A DNA stretch of 64,000 nucleotides from Corylus avellana (lineage: Eukaryota > Streptophyta > Magnoliopsida > Fagales > Betulaceae): the NCBI RefSeq assembly GCF_901000735.1, contig NC_081546.1:6453001-6517000 (forward strand). Reading direction: 5' to 3'. The notes beneath the pieces are model-generated. The model ran no database searches. It was not told the origin of the DNA and saw nothing but the letters and a program-made list of their open reading frames with translations. Below, piece by piece: positions 47,301 through 58,190 of the stretch (within the stretch, counting starts at the first letter, position 1; every line of letters begins with the position of its first letter). Made by a program: the position numbers and the translations under genes.

Positions 47301-48520
47301 AGCTTATTGATGCGGACACACATAGCTGGAATTTGGAACTTTTGGAGCGACTGTTCTCTAGAGAAGAGACTAAGTCGATCCTCTCTCTAACCATAAGCTC
47401 CACCGATCAAGAAGATAAACTCATTTGGAGAGGAACGGCTAAGGGACTATTTTCTGTGCGCAGTGCTTATCATATTGAAAAGGAGAACGAAATGGCTGTA
47501 CAGGCAGGGGGATCTTCTCAAACCCGACATAGTGAGGTGTGGAAATCAATCTGGAGGCAGAACATTTCAAACACCGAGAAGCATTTTCTCTGGCGAGCCT
47601 GTCATGAGAGTTTACCTACAAAAGTAAACCTCAATAATCGGAGGGTGACTGGAGATCCTATTTGTCCTGTCTGTGAGCGAAAGGAAGAGACCACCTTTCA
47701 TGTGCTGTGGCAGTGTCCTGCGGCCCAAGATACTTGGAGTGCGGGGTGTAGAAAATTCCAGAAGAGTAGCTTTGAAGGACCTTTCTTCCTATCGGTGGTG
47801 GCAGGAATGTTGAGGGTTTGCGACCAACAAGAATTTGCTCTGTTTGCTGGAATTGCCCGTCGTCTCTGGCTCAGGCGTAATGCGCTGATTCATGAAGGGG
47901 TTTTTCTGCATCCCAACATTCTCGTCCAGCAAGCAACCCAGGCAGTGGACTCTTATATATCAGCTCTTGAGAAGACAGTTCTGTCGCCCAACGTTGCTGC
48001 CATTACTTCGCCTTCCCATTGGCAAAATCCTCCTCCTGGGTGCGTAAAGGCCAACTGGGACGCCGGAGTAAATCAACGCACAGGCCGTGTGGGACTTGGT
48101 GTCGTCATTCGGGATTCCCATGGGAAAATGTGGGTGGCAAGGAGTTTAACGCGATTGGGTTTTATGGATCCTAGAGCAGCAGAAACTCTAGCTGCTTCCA
48201 TGGCAGTAAAGCTGGGCACTGAGATGGGGTTCCGAAAGATCCAGCTGGAGGGTGATGCGAAGGTGGTTGTGGATATTATAAACTCCAAGCAGCCGGATGA
48301 GAGCGACCAGGGCCATCTTACAGAAGACCTGCGTATAGCACTCCGATCCTTAGAGTCGTGGGAGATGGGATTTATAGGGAGAGAATGTAATACAGTTGCT
48401 CATGTCCTTGCAAGTTTGGCTTTGCAAAATGAGATGGATAGGGTGTGGCTTTATGACCCCCCGGCTTGTATCCGAGAATTTCTGCATGCAGAGGCCTTAG
48501 CCCTGCAGTGTATGAGCTGA
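44390..48520 (+). pseudogene. LINE ORF2: endonuclease-RT-RNase H, one nonsense mutation
   Basis: The ATG at 44390 overlaps the ORF1 stop (ATGA). Codon 6 (44405-44407) is TAG where plant LINEs have the Trp of WNCRGLG; after it the frame is open for about 1370 codons. Order: APE-type endonuclease (LVFLMETKL, LVLGDFNEVL, SSDHAPL) and RT (FRPISLCNVLYKILSKVLAN, KLDMSKAYDRVEW, RGLRQGDPISPYLF, catalytic FFADDSLLF). Then zf-RVT (FLWRACHESLPTKVNL, CPVCERKEETTFHVLWQC) and a plant-type RNase H (KANWDAGVN, GVVIRDSHG, AETLAASMAV, LEGDAKVVVDIINS). An internal Met at 44456 could still start a protein, but without the endonuclease N-terminus. Confidence 0.92.
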
Positions 48521-48639
48521 AATCAATAACATTGCGATTGTTTTCAAAAAAAAAAAAAAAAATTATTGACGTGTCCTTTTAACACGTCAATAATTATTGA
48601 TGTGCCATTATTTCACACATAAAAAATTAATTAATTAAT

Positions 48640-49212
48640 AATATTAATTATTTGTACCTATATTAAGTAACAAAATTTAATTGGTATATGTCGTCATATA
48701 TTAAGAGATATATTCAAACCCATTAAAATTTTATAAAACTAGTTAATGCTCTTGTCTCTTATATGAAATGCTTTCACTATATATGGTTATTATATGTGCT
48801 TTGAATTCTTTAATTTATAGTTATTAATTAATATTAAGTAACAAAATATATATGGCTATTAATTAATAATAAAAATTATGCAATGTTGTTATTATATATA
48901 TTAGGTAAAAAAATATATATGTTTATTAATTAATAATAAAAAGTATGCAATGCATTCACTATATATAGTTATTATATATATGTACTTAATTTGTATTCTT
49001 TAATTTATTTGAAAATAATTAATATTAGGTAACAAAATATATATATGGTTATTAATTAATAATAAAAATTATGCAATGCTTTCACTATATATGGTTATTA
49101 TATATATGTACTTAATTTGTATTCTTTAATTTATTTGGAAATAATTAATATTAGGTAACAAAATATATATGGTTATTAATTAATAATAAAAATTATGCAA
49201 TATTTTAATTAT
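48640..49212. repeat. AT-rich tandem repeats inside the CACTA-like element
   Basis: Three to four imperfect units, each containing GGTAACAAAATATATATGG, TTATTAATTAATAATAAAAA and TTATGCAATG. The best-aligned period is roughly 135-180 bp. No coding potential. Confidence 0.75.
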
Positions 49213-49224
49213 ATGATGACTTTC

Positions 49225-49279
49225 TTGATGTGTCACATGTGGCACGTCAGAACTTAACGTGCCACATGTGACACATCAA
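49225..49279. repeat. Perfect 23-bp palindrome arms with 9-nt spacer
   Basis: 49225-49247 and 49257-49279 are perfect reverse complements built from the motif GTCACATGTGGCACGT. It lies in the middle of the CACTA-like element. Confidence 0.92.
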
Positions 49280-49289
49280 TAATTTATTG

Positions 49290-49800
49290 GCGTGTCTATT
49301 TTAGACACGTCAAGAAACCTCATTAAGAAGGCGCGAGACCAGTTAGAACCCTCTTTCTTTCTTTTTTCTGTCCTTTTCCCTCATCTTTTTCTTTCTCCTC
49401 CCGCGTGCGCCCATGGCGTTCCTTTTCAAATAAGTTTGATGGGGTTTGTTTTGTCATTTCTTTTCTTTTCTTTTTATTTTCCTCTTCTAGGTGAGATCTC
49501 ATCTCTTATTTTCTTTCCTTTCTCCTTCTTCTTTCAACTAATTTCTTCTCCCAAATTCCTTCTTTTTGCTTGTCTTTCGGTTCTTACTTATATATATATA
49601 TTCTTTTTCTTTTTTTATTCTTCTTCTTCTTCTCACGCCCACCTCCCTTGTTTGTAGTTTAAACAAAATAAAAGAAAAAAGAGAAGGAACCTGCGAGAGA
49701 AGAGGAGAAAAGGTGAAGAAGAAAGAGAAATGGAGATAGAAGGCAAGGGGTCTGAATATTTGGAGATTTTAAGGTAGAAATGCTTGAATTTTAGTTATTC
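49290..49800 (+). other. Possible captured gene 5' end in the CACTA-like element
   Basis: A pyrimidine-rich, GC-richer stretch (49340-49660), a purine-rich stretch, then ATG at about 49730 opening a short frame (MEIEGKGSEYLEILR) that meets AAG|GTAGAAATG, a plausible 5' splice site. It looks like a 5' UTR plus first exon rather than transposon sequence. I cannot identify a source gene, and the call is tentative. Confidence 0.3.
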
Positions 49801-50139
49801 TTGATCTATTAGTCTCTTATATAGAAGTTTTTTTTTTTTTTTTGTTAAATTTGCTAACCCACTTTTAGATTTGTTCTTCCACATTATTTGGGGGTTTGAA
49901 GTATTTTAGAAATTTCTACCGGATGTTTAGAGATTGGAGTACTTGTGTAGTGAATTCATGATAAGATTTTTGGAATTTTCCTTCAACAGTTAGATATATA
50001 TGGGTGTTCAACATTTGTAGGGATTTATATGGGTTTTAAGTTGCAATTGAATTTTTGATGATAAATTAAACATGAAGTAAATTTAATTGAAAAAAAAAAA
50101 CTTCCACAATTTTTTTAAAAAAATATTTTTTTAAACTTT

Positions 50140-50460
50140 AGTGACGTGTCAAAAAGTGGCACGTCAAAAAAATTATTGGCGTGTCAATTTCTGACACGTC
50201 AATAATATGTTTGACTTGCCACTTTTTGACACATCAATAAATTATTGACGTGGTGAAACTGCCACGTCAAAAAAATAAAATTGATGTGCCAATTTCTGAC
50301 ACATTAGTAATTTTTAATGTGTCAAAATTGGCACGTCAAAAAATTGAAATTTTTGACACCTGCCTTATTAACCTTTGACACATGTCAATATTGACATGTC
50401 AAAAAAGGTTTTTGACGTGTCAATATGCTTGACACGTCTGAAACTATCGGTCAACAAAAA
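50140..50460. repeat. Right subterminal array of TGACGTGTCA-type palindromes
   Basis: More than a dozen copies in alternating orientation of GACGTGTCA, GACACGTCA, GGCACGTCAAAAA and close variants in about 320 bp, ending 17-40 bp from the terminus. The left subterminal region (42420-42545) and the LINE junction (48561-48625) carry the same words. Confidence 0.9.
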
Positions 50461-50849
50461 CCTTTTTTTTTGTACTGATAGTATTAAAGGCAGAGGTCCT
50501 AAGTTGGAATATTTACTCCATCAATTCATTTCCCATTTAATTAAAAAATTTCACTTGTTGGGTCTCACAAGTGTTGATTGAATTATTAAATTTACCCATT
50601 CCTATAAACTTGAACTTTTTGGAAAAATAATGATTTGCACAAATTACCCTAAAGTAAGGAAGCTTAAAATTTCTTGCATATATCCTATATATATAAATAA
50701 TAATAATAATAATAATAATAATAATCTATCATTCTTGTCGATTTTCCATCACAAGTTACGTAGCCCGGCACTTAACAATATCTCCTTAATTGCTCTAATT
50801 AAATACCTTTTTGGAAGCTCTAATTGAGTATGAAAAAGACCACAATATA

Positions 50850-51300
50850 TTTGTTTTCAAAATTAAGAATCAATTTGACATGTGAAATTTTCAAGAAAAT
50901 AACTTAAAATTTTGATGGGTTTTCACGATCAATAATGTTCTTTAACCATAATTTTTTTGTGATGGCTTGAAGTTCCTTGAAGCTTTTATTTCGCTGTGTT
51001 CAGCAAGGCTTAGATTGACTTGTGCACGTATTGCAGAATGAGTTTTCGGCTTAGGTCAGCTTATTTCGCCCCAATCAACGGGTGATGGCTACACTGTTTG
51101 TCCATAAGGCCAACTAAAAATGCTTCAACCCACATGGCTTATCCCTTCTTGCCTTGAGCAGAACCAGGTTGCCAATTGGGATTTGACATAAGACATGAAA
51201 TTCATACCATGCAAGAACTCATTGGGCTGGAAAAACATAAGGGAATTTAGGGGGTGTATGTAGAAGAAATTACAGTTAGCGGTTAATGTCTTTAACTGCA
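50850..51300. repeat. Dispersed block R, copy 3
   Basis: Same segment as 16080-16620 with small deletions; the 72-residue frame of the other copies is broken here. It is followed by 51300-52060, colinear with 20450-21040 plus 22506-22650, without the MITEs and solo LTR. Confidence 0.7.
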
Positions 51301-52059
51301 ATCGCATTAGACAGTTTTAAAATAACTATTGATTAGTGGTTATTGAAACCCACAAATGCTCCACATAACTGCTTTTTAGGTATGAATCTTTTGGGCAGAT
51401 TTTAGTGGTTTGGGACTAAGTTTGGCCTCTTTTTAGAACCTATTTTAATAGTTTTGGACTATTTATGGTCAATTTTAAATGGTATTAAACACTAAAACAA
51501 TTATTAGTGGTTATACAATTATTAGTTATTGGTTATTAGTGGTAGTGTCAAAACGATTGAAAATTTAATACCCTTAATTGAGAGTTTTTAAACTTTGAAG
51601 AACAACGATTAAGTAAGGATGTGATACCAATTTGATGCGGGGCAAAATAATCACATAAATCACACAACAAAATTTGGCTAAAAAGTAAAAACCTAAGAGA
51701 AGAGAAAGAAGCTAGAAAGAGAAAGGAGGCAGAATTCGAAGAAACAGAGGTAAGAAAGAGAGAAGAGGGGAGAAGAGAAAGATGAGTGAGAATATAACTT
51801 TCTCATAATTTTATCCCATCAAATTCTGTCTCTATTACACCACAATGCATGCTTAAATAGACAACTAAATCTTAGGGCAATGCTTATTTATTAACTTACG
51901 TAACATAGCAATGCCCATTATTTAGTTACCTAAAGTAATTTAGGGTAAAACCTAAATAAAATTATTACAAACCCAATTATTCAACTCTTATTGTTCCACA
52001 TGAATTTACCAGATTGATAAGCGGATAATATGCGTGGAAGTTTGATATCTAGCCATGGG
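51301..52059. other. 3' flank of lipase C', no gene seen
   Basis: Provides the unoccupied counterparts of the hAT-like MITE (19498), MULE-like MITE (20277), copia fragment (16814) and solo LTR (21047) sites. Confidence 0.7.
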
Positions 52060-53541
52060 TCAGTCAATTTCAATATCTCTTCGATGAATTGGGTTTTGAA
52101 GATCTGGAGGTAAGGATCCCAATAAGATAGCGTTAACATAATCTTGAGGACAATGTGCTGCTACTCCGGGAATTACCAATCCAACCAATCTAATGATTGT
52201 CATCAACCAACTTTCCTTGTACTCCCGACCCTTTTTATATGGGATTATCAAACTCCGGACCAGCTCCCAAATTGCATTTAAACACTTCGGTATGGACCAT
52301 TTTAATAAGTAGTTTTTATTCGGCTCCACCGATCGAACCTGGACTCCAAATCAGGAGACTTGGTGTTAATCTAAAATGAGAATGAGAGAGAGAGAGAGAG
52401 AGAGAACTGACCTCTCCTTCATAGAAGCTATTGTAGTAGACGCAAGGCCCCCAGTGCTCAAAAAAGATATTAGCTTCATCATCAAAAGGGATCCTAGGCA
52501 CCATGTCATGGCAGTAAACATACCTCAAATACTTGACATCATACTTGTCTATCTTCTCCATATAATCCCCGAGGTGCTTGTTTCCCACCCTTGGTTGTCC
52601 AAATGTGTACACCCCCTCCAACCTATCCAACAACCATGCCTCCTCGTGCATTGCTAGAACAGTCATAAACAGAACCGCTAATGCTCCACCTAAGCTGTGG
52701 CCCGTTAATATAAATTTCGCACTCTTATTCTCTTGCAATATGTCTCTCAGCCTTTGCCTGATTGCGTAGTAAGCAAATTGTCGTTGGTTGCTTCCTTGTT
52801 CTATTTCTTGAGGCCAGCCTGTGTCCTTTTGCAGGCCCAGAGCTTTCATAAAGCCACTATGAACATTACCCACCCCCTTAAACTCAATCCATGAAAGATC
52901 GACATCTGTCCACCATGCTATTGGATCGAATGGGCCGGTGCCCTTAAATGCAACCACGATCAGGTTTGGTTGAGCTCTTGTATCTTGGAACATCATGGCT
53001 TTAGTTGAAGGTTGTTCTAGGTAATCTATCAGCATTATTGGATTACAACATGTTAGAGATTGTCTAATTTATACGTCTCCAGATATATCTCTAACATCAA
53101 CATAATAATAATTATTATTATTATTATTTTCTGTTGTCAAAAAAGAAGAGAAAAAATAGTGTATAATTGCAGGCAAAGCATATACTAAAAGAAGGAAAAA
53201 AAAATAAAAAATAAAAAATAGTGTATAATTTTAACTTTATAAAAATTGTCATGCACGGACATTACGTACCAAAAATTGTCACAAATAGTACGGAAATTCA
53301 AAATTTAGTCCTCGAATTAGCATGGAGAGACAATATAAAGAGTGGTTTATTTTCTCCAATTAACAAATTTTGTGTACAGTATATAAAATAATTTCAAGAA
53401 ATTAATTAGGAGGCATTTTTCAGGTCAAGTGCACCGCACCAGTTCAACTCGATCGCAGCCCCTACTTCGAGGGAGAGAGAGAGAAGTGTGATTTCTTTCA
53501 TATCAAGGTTAGGCAAGAATACTTTCACGTGCGGATGATGC

Positions 53542-53598
<57 letters not shown>

Positions 53599-53859
53599 CA
53601 GATATACTCATCCAAAAAGGTAACGTGCATGTTATGAATAGCATCAACATGTGAATCACGACCACAACGACAACAGTGTTGTTAGAGTATTATAGTTTTT
53701 ATTAAACTCAATTTATAAACTAATATGACAGTCTATAATTGAAAAAATAATTAAGCCAAAAATTTGACTCTTGCCAATTTTATTAATTAGTCACTAACTT
53801 CTTTTTTCTTTTTTAATTGAATACGGAAAAAAGTTATAGGAGAGAATGGTTCTCACTCT

Positions 53860-53898
<39 letters not shown>

Positions 53899-55082
53899 CA
53901 AAAGAGACGTGGTTTGATCAATTATATACTCTTACTTATTTGATCAATTATATATTGTCTCATCAATTTGTATGAAAATTGTAGTAAAAGTTATAAAATT
54001 AATCCAAACATTTTTCCTGGCGATCGAGGTGTGATTTCACATGAAAACAAATTTATAGTTTGCTAATTTTAAGAGAAGTACCCAACTCAGACTACAAAAT
54101 TCGGCAGAAATTTTGACTGGAAGTTTTTGACGTATCAATGCCATTGACACGTTAAAAACCTCTTTTGACGTGTCATTTTTGACGTTTAGCCGCGGTTAAA
54201 AGGGGGATGTCAAAAATCCCGAGTTTTTATATACAGTACTTGAAGTAACCTAGGCATGCATGTGGCTGTCTAACCATAAACTGTTAAGGATTATTATATA
54301 CGATGGTTGCATCTTACCGTTCCAGAAAACGTTGTCGAACCCCAAGTATTCCATCTGCGCAAAAATGAAAAAGAAAATTAATAATCATAAATAAGATGGC
54401 AAAATTAAACAAAGGTATTATATATGTTTTATCATGTAAATAATAGTCGTTACACTCCAGTGATCTCTGACTGTCTTTTGAACGAATGCTTCATTTTCGT
54501 ATGCTAATTTGGAGGCCATCATGGCGAGGGATGCATTATATTTTGGGTCACTAGGTCTAATGCTTTTGTCTAATTCCACTCTTTGATCAAGATTTCCCAC
54601 CACAGATGTGAACATTGCTGATGACCTATTCGGCCACACAAAATTTCCTGCATAAATGAACCAAATCATGATTTAATTATGAATTTGTTATCATTAATTA
54701 CAATTTCATTATAACAATACATAATTATAATAGCAGTATCACTGCATGCATGCAATTTTGGCATACATGCTTGCATATTAATTAGAAAGAAACCTTTTAA
54801 GACATTTGAAAGAAGATTCAGCCCCAGCTCCAGCATTTTTCCTATCTTATCCATTGGGTTCCCCAAGTAAAGGAGGAGTTTCTGTGCAAAGAGGGAGATG
54901 AATATGTACCATCGGCGCCAAAAACCTTCCAGCTTTGGCTCTTCCTTGCACTGGATGAATCCATGGCCACTTGTATTTGATGTAGAGAAAAGCAGATACC
55001 AAACAAGACCAAATAAACTTGCATCTTCTGGCTTAAGCAACATATAATGGTCGCAGAATTTACTCTCATGACAAGCTACCAT
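52060..55082 (-). CDS. OBL1-like: OBL1-like triacylglycerol lipase, array copy C'
   Basis: Exons 55082-54794, 54647-54454, 54354-54318, 53025-52412 and 52338-52060 give 470 residues. It is a sister of C: the same 37-nt exon 3 (GFDNVFWN) and the same exon 1 (MVACHESKFCDHYM against MAACNESKFCDQYM). Ser284 in GHSLGG, Asp in [11 protein letters not shown], His in [12 protein letters not shown]. Differences from C include WWTDVD, one residue lost in the KEKMDKYD region (reads DYMEKIDKYD), and one codon lost in exon 5 (NKNYLLKW). The tail ends NPIHRRDIEID, so it is full length. Intron 3 holds a small insertion with the CACTA-like motif (54098-54232) and two (AT)n tracts. Confidence 0.9.
53545..53592. 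repeat. (AT)n microsatellite in intron 3 of C'
   Basis: About 24 AT dinucleotides; a second tract lies at 53862-53894. Confidence 0.9.
54098..54232. mobile_element. Small CACTA-like insertion in intron 3 of C'
   Basis: Relative to C (about 25232-25255), C' has about 135 extra bases starting ACTACAAAATTCGG and ending CTCGGGATTTTTGACA-type sequence in reverse complement, with ...ATACAGT at the right edge. Inside are TTGACGTATCA, TTGACACGTTA and TTGACGTGTCA, the same words as in the 42401-50477 element. The edges are not clean enough to define a target duplication. Confidence 0.55.
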
Positions 55083-55175
55083 GGCTTAGAGGCAATGAAG
55101 AAGATGATTGATTGATTAGTTGCTATTTCAACGTGTCAATTGAGAATACTTTGGAAATATGCAAAAGTGAATTCA

Positions 55176-55186
55176 TATTTATATAT
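55176..55186 (-). promoter_or_regulatory. Probable TATA box of lipase C'
   Basis: Minus-strand ATATATAAATA about 95 nt upstream of the ATG at 55082. Confidence 0.5.
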
Positions 55187-55189
55187 CTG

Positions 55190-55633
55190 TGATTTTATAC
55201 TGTAGTTCTTTAAGTTTCAAACATTGGAAAAGAATAGGTAAATGCTTATGATAATGGACATGGAATAATCCTATTACTTTGAGGAAAAGGGTCTTCTCCA
55301 TTTTGAATAAAATGCAGAAAAACCAATTCTATTTATAATTGTTGCCAAATTATTTGGAAGGTGGGTCACTCGCTTGAACAATAAAGAATCAAGTCAATCT
55401 TGTTGCTTAAGTCCGGTCAATTGTGGTATATACACTTCAATTTGGGTGCTCTTTACGGGCTGTTTGTGATTGCATCAAATAATAATTTTAAAAGTGTTTT
55501 TAGTATTTAAGTCATTTCACACAAATAAGATGTTTGTTTGATAAAAACAATTTTTTGAGTTTTTTGGCCCAAATATGTGTTTTAGGAAAACTTTCAAAAT
55601 GAGGGTTTTTTTTTAAATAAATAATAAATAATA

Positions 55634-55671
<38 letters not shown>

Positions 55672-56260
55672 TTCAAGCTTTTTCTATAGATAAAAAAAAA
55701 TTATTTTCCAATGCAATTACAAATAGGTTCTAAGCTGACCGTCACCATGGACTCTAATTTAGATACCAAATATATTAAAAATGGGTAATCACATAATAAA
55801 CCTTAAAATTGGATCTCTTAGTTTTAAATTGAACTTTCAATTTTAGTTGCTACAATATCACACCAACAAAAAACAATGCCAATAAAAATTAGCAAAAAAA
55901 AAAAAGAAAAAAATTAAACACAAAATATTCACAAAACACTCAAAATTAATTTAACCTTTACGTTTCATTAAAAAACCATTTCAAACAAAAATTAATAAGA
56001 AACACCATTCAAAATTAAATATTAACAAACAACCGTAATAAATTTTTGTCCAAATTATGAATCAATTTGACATGTGAAATTTGCAAGAATAAGTTTTAGG
56101 TTGCCATTGGGTTTTGACATACGACATGAAATTCATACCATGAAAGAACTAATTGGAACAAAATGCAATTCATTGAATAAGATATTCCAACAACATAAAC
56201 AAGCCTTTCAGAATACAAATTCTCATAAAATTTTTGAAAAATAATTTTTTTCCTAGCTAA

Positions 56261-56292
<32 letters not shown>

Positions 56293-56340
56293 ATTATACA
56301 AGTATAATTAGGTAGATCAGAAATGGTCTTGGTCTTAATA
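55190..56340. other. Upstream flank of C'
   Basis: Colinear with 26200-26830, then unique AT-rich DNA. It contains an (AAT)n tract at about 55616-55668 and a shortened copy of block R (about 56040-56145). No gene seen. Confidence 0.6.
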
Positions 56341-56344
56341 TGTG

Positions 56345-56970
56345 GAAAAAGGGGAGAAGTCCACATACCTCCTCAAACTACCAAAACATTGCCAATGTTC
56401 CTTTCAATGACAAAACTATCATTCGTAAAATAAAAACAAAAAATTTTAAAACTTCTAAATAAAACCCTAAAACTCAAAGTAAAAAAAATAAAATCCAATG
56501 GTTAGCCAATTTTAAAAATAAAAATAAAATCCTTTTTATTGGAAAAAAAAAACAAAAATAAAAAATTCGATTTCTTTTATAAAAATTGAAAATTTTCCTT
56601 TTTTCATAATTTTTTTTAATGATATTTTCAAAATTAAAATTTCCATTTTAAAAAAAATTCGTTTTAAAAAATTAATATTTTCGTTTTCTAAAAAAAAAAT
56701 AAAAATTTTCGTCTCGATTTTTTTAAAATTAAAATTTTCGTTTTTTTTTTAAATTAAAAATTAAATTTTTATTATTATTATTATTTTCGAATTTATAGGG
56801 ATATTTTTGTTTTATTGTAAAATTTATAGGGGCATTTTTATCTTTTTTTTTTTTTTATCTTGGGGGACATTAATAATGTTTTGGTAGTTTTGAGGAACAT
56901 TATCATAATTGAATATTTGGAAGGACATTGTCAATTGGGTGGTAGTTTGAGAGAGGTATGTAAACTTTAC

Positions 56971-56980
<10 letters not shown>
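56345..56980. mobile_element. Decayed foldback MITE
   Basis: Left part GAAGTCCACATACCTCCTCAAACTACC and, inverted at the right, GGTAGTTTGAGAGAGGTATGTAAACTTTACC. Same structure and end words as the MITE at 24520-24887 but larger and filled with A/T sequence. Confidence 0.65.
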
Positions 56981-57003
<23 letters not shown>

Positions 57004-57339
57004 CATGTGCTGTAGTTAATGTGCAAAAAGTACAGCCAAACACCTACTAAAGTTTCGTACTGCAATTAATTTTTTTTTTTAACAAAAAAATCACATCAAC
57101 CATTAATTTTGTTATAATGAAATAAAAAAAAGGAAAAATATAAAAAACTTCCCCAAATTACCAATCATTTGCAATATAGCTTCCTAATGTTTAAAATGTA
57201 CTAAAGTAGCCTCCAAACTACCAAAATGTATCAAAAAGCCCACTTATTTTTTTATATTCATATAATACCCCTAATCTTTTAACAAATAAAATAATAAAAT
57301 AATTGTAAAAAGAACCAAACAATTTTTTAAAAATACAAA

Positions 57340-57675
57340 AAAAATCAATGAGCGAATAAATACAAAAATATATATATATTTTTTGAATAAATAAATAATT
57401 TAGGCCAACTATAGCGACTAATTTAGGCCAACTATAGTGATTATTCATGTCGTGTTAAAGTAAAATCAAATGTACGGTTCTTGAGATATTCTAAAAAAAA
57501 AATAGTCCTTGGAGTCAAATTATGTTAAAAATTTGTTTTTATTTACCCATTGATTTTACTTTAATACAACATGAAGCAATTTGTAATTTAGGTCAACTAT
57601 AATGACTAATTATTTATTTATTTCAAAAAACTCTTTTTTTTTCTTTTGTATTTATTCGCCCATTGGTTTTTTTTT
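57340..57675. repeat. Large inverted repeat abutting an assembly gap
   Basis: 57340-57475 and 57548-57675 are imperfect inverted copies sharing, for example, AATGAGCGAATAAATACAAAA and AAAGTAAAATCAA on opposite strands. The right arm runs into the N run. The left flank (57130-57340) has no partner, so that partner probably lies in the gap. Confidence 0.75.
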
Positions 57676-57775
57676 NNNNNNNNNNNNNNNNNNNNNNNNN
57701 NNNNNNNNNNNNNNNNNNNNNNNNNNNNNNNNNNNNNNNNNNNNNNNNNNNNNNNNNNNNNNNNNNNNNNNNNNN
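57676..57775. other. Assembly gap (100 N)
   Basis: Exactly 100 N between an inverted repeat and the 3' flank of D'. Confidence 0.99.
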
Positions 57776-58190
57776 ATTTTTATGGGAAACAATCGAGTTA
57801 AGATCTAACTTTCTCATAATTTTATTCCATCAAACTAGAAAGAGAAGAATGAGAAAATCACTTTCGCATAATTTTATTCCATCAAAGTACTTTGTCTCTA
57901 TTGAAGTACAATGCATGCTTAAATAGACAACTAAATCCTAAAGCAATGCCCACTTATTAACTCACCTAACATAATTTTATTGACTTACCTAACAATGCCT
58001 TTATTGAAGCATCCAAAATTATTTTGCGTACATTGACTTTTTTTTTTTTAAAAAAAAAAAAGGTAACAAAACCTTAAAATTATCACATTGATAAGCGAAT
58101 AATATGTATGGCACTTCCATATATAACGGGTTAGTCAAGTTTAGAATCTCTTTGATGAATTGGATTTTAGTCATTTTGGAGATGTAGAGC

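Larger units (their letters stand above)
42546..48560 (+). mobile_element. Full-length L1-type LINE
   Basis: 5' UTR of about 290 bp starting TTTTTTTCCGGTGACCGG, two ORFs, then a short 3' UTR and poly(A) at 48546-48560. It is flanked by a 12-bp duplication AATTATTGACGT (42534-42545 and 48561-48572). That word is itself one of the repeats of the host element, so the exact boundary has a few bases of slack. Each ORF is broken by one premature stop. Confidence 0.93.
42401..50477. mobile_element. CACTA-like non-autonomous transposon hosting a LINE
   Basis: Ends are inverted repeats starting CAGTACAAAAAA, with a 3-bp duplication ATA (42398-42400 and 50478-50480). The paralogous site near 16096 reads ATATAGTATCAGAG without an insert, which fixes the boundaries. 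Without the LINE it is about 2.05 kb and has no transposase. Both subterminal regions are crowded with TGACGTGTCA/TGACACGTCA-type words. The 3-bp duplication and subterminal arrays fit CACTA (En/Spm), but the canonical terminus is CACTA/CACTG rather than CAGTA, so the class is provisional. Confidence 0.75.

Noticed and set aside
42828..48520. Host gene coding for a reverse transcriptase-like protein
   Set aside because: Two LINE ORFs, poly(A) tail and 12-bp target duplication show a LINE, not a domesticated gene.
49292..49657. 121-codon plus-strand frame rich in Phe/Ser/Leu
   Set aside because: It is a translation of a pyrimidine-rich tract; composition alone explains the open frame.
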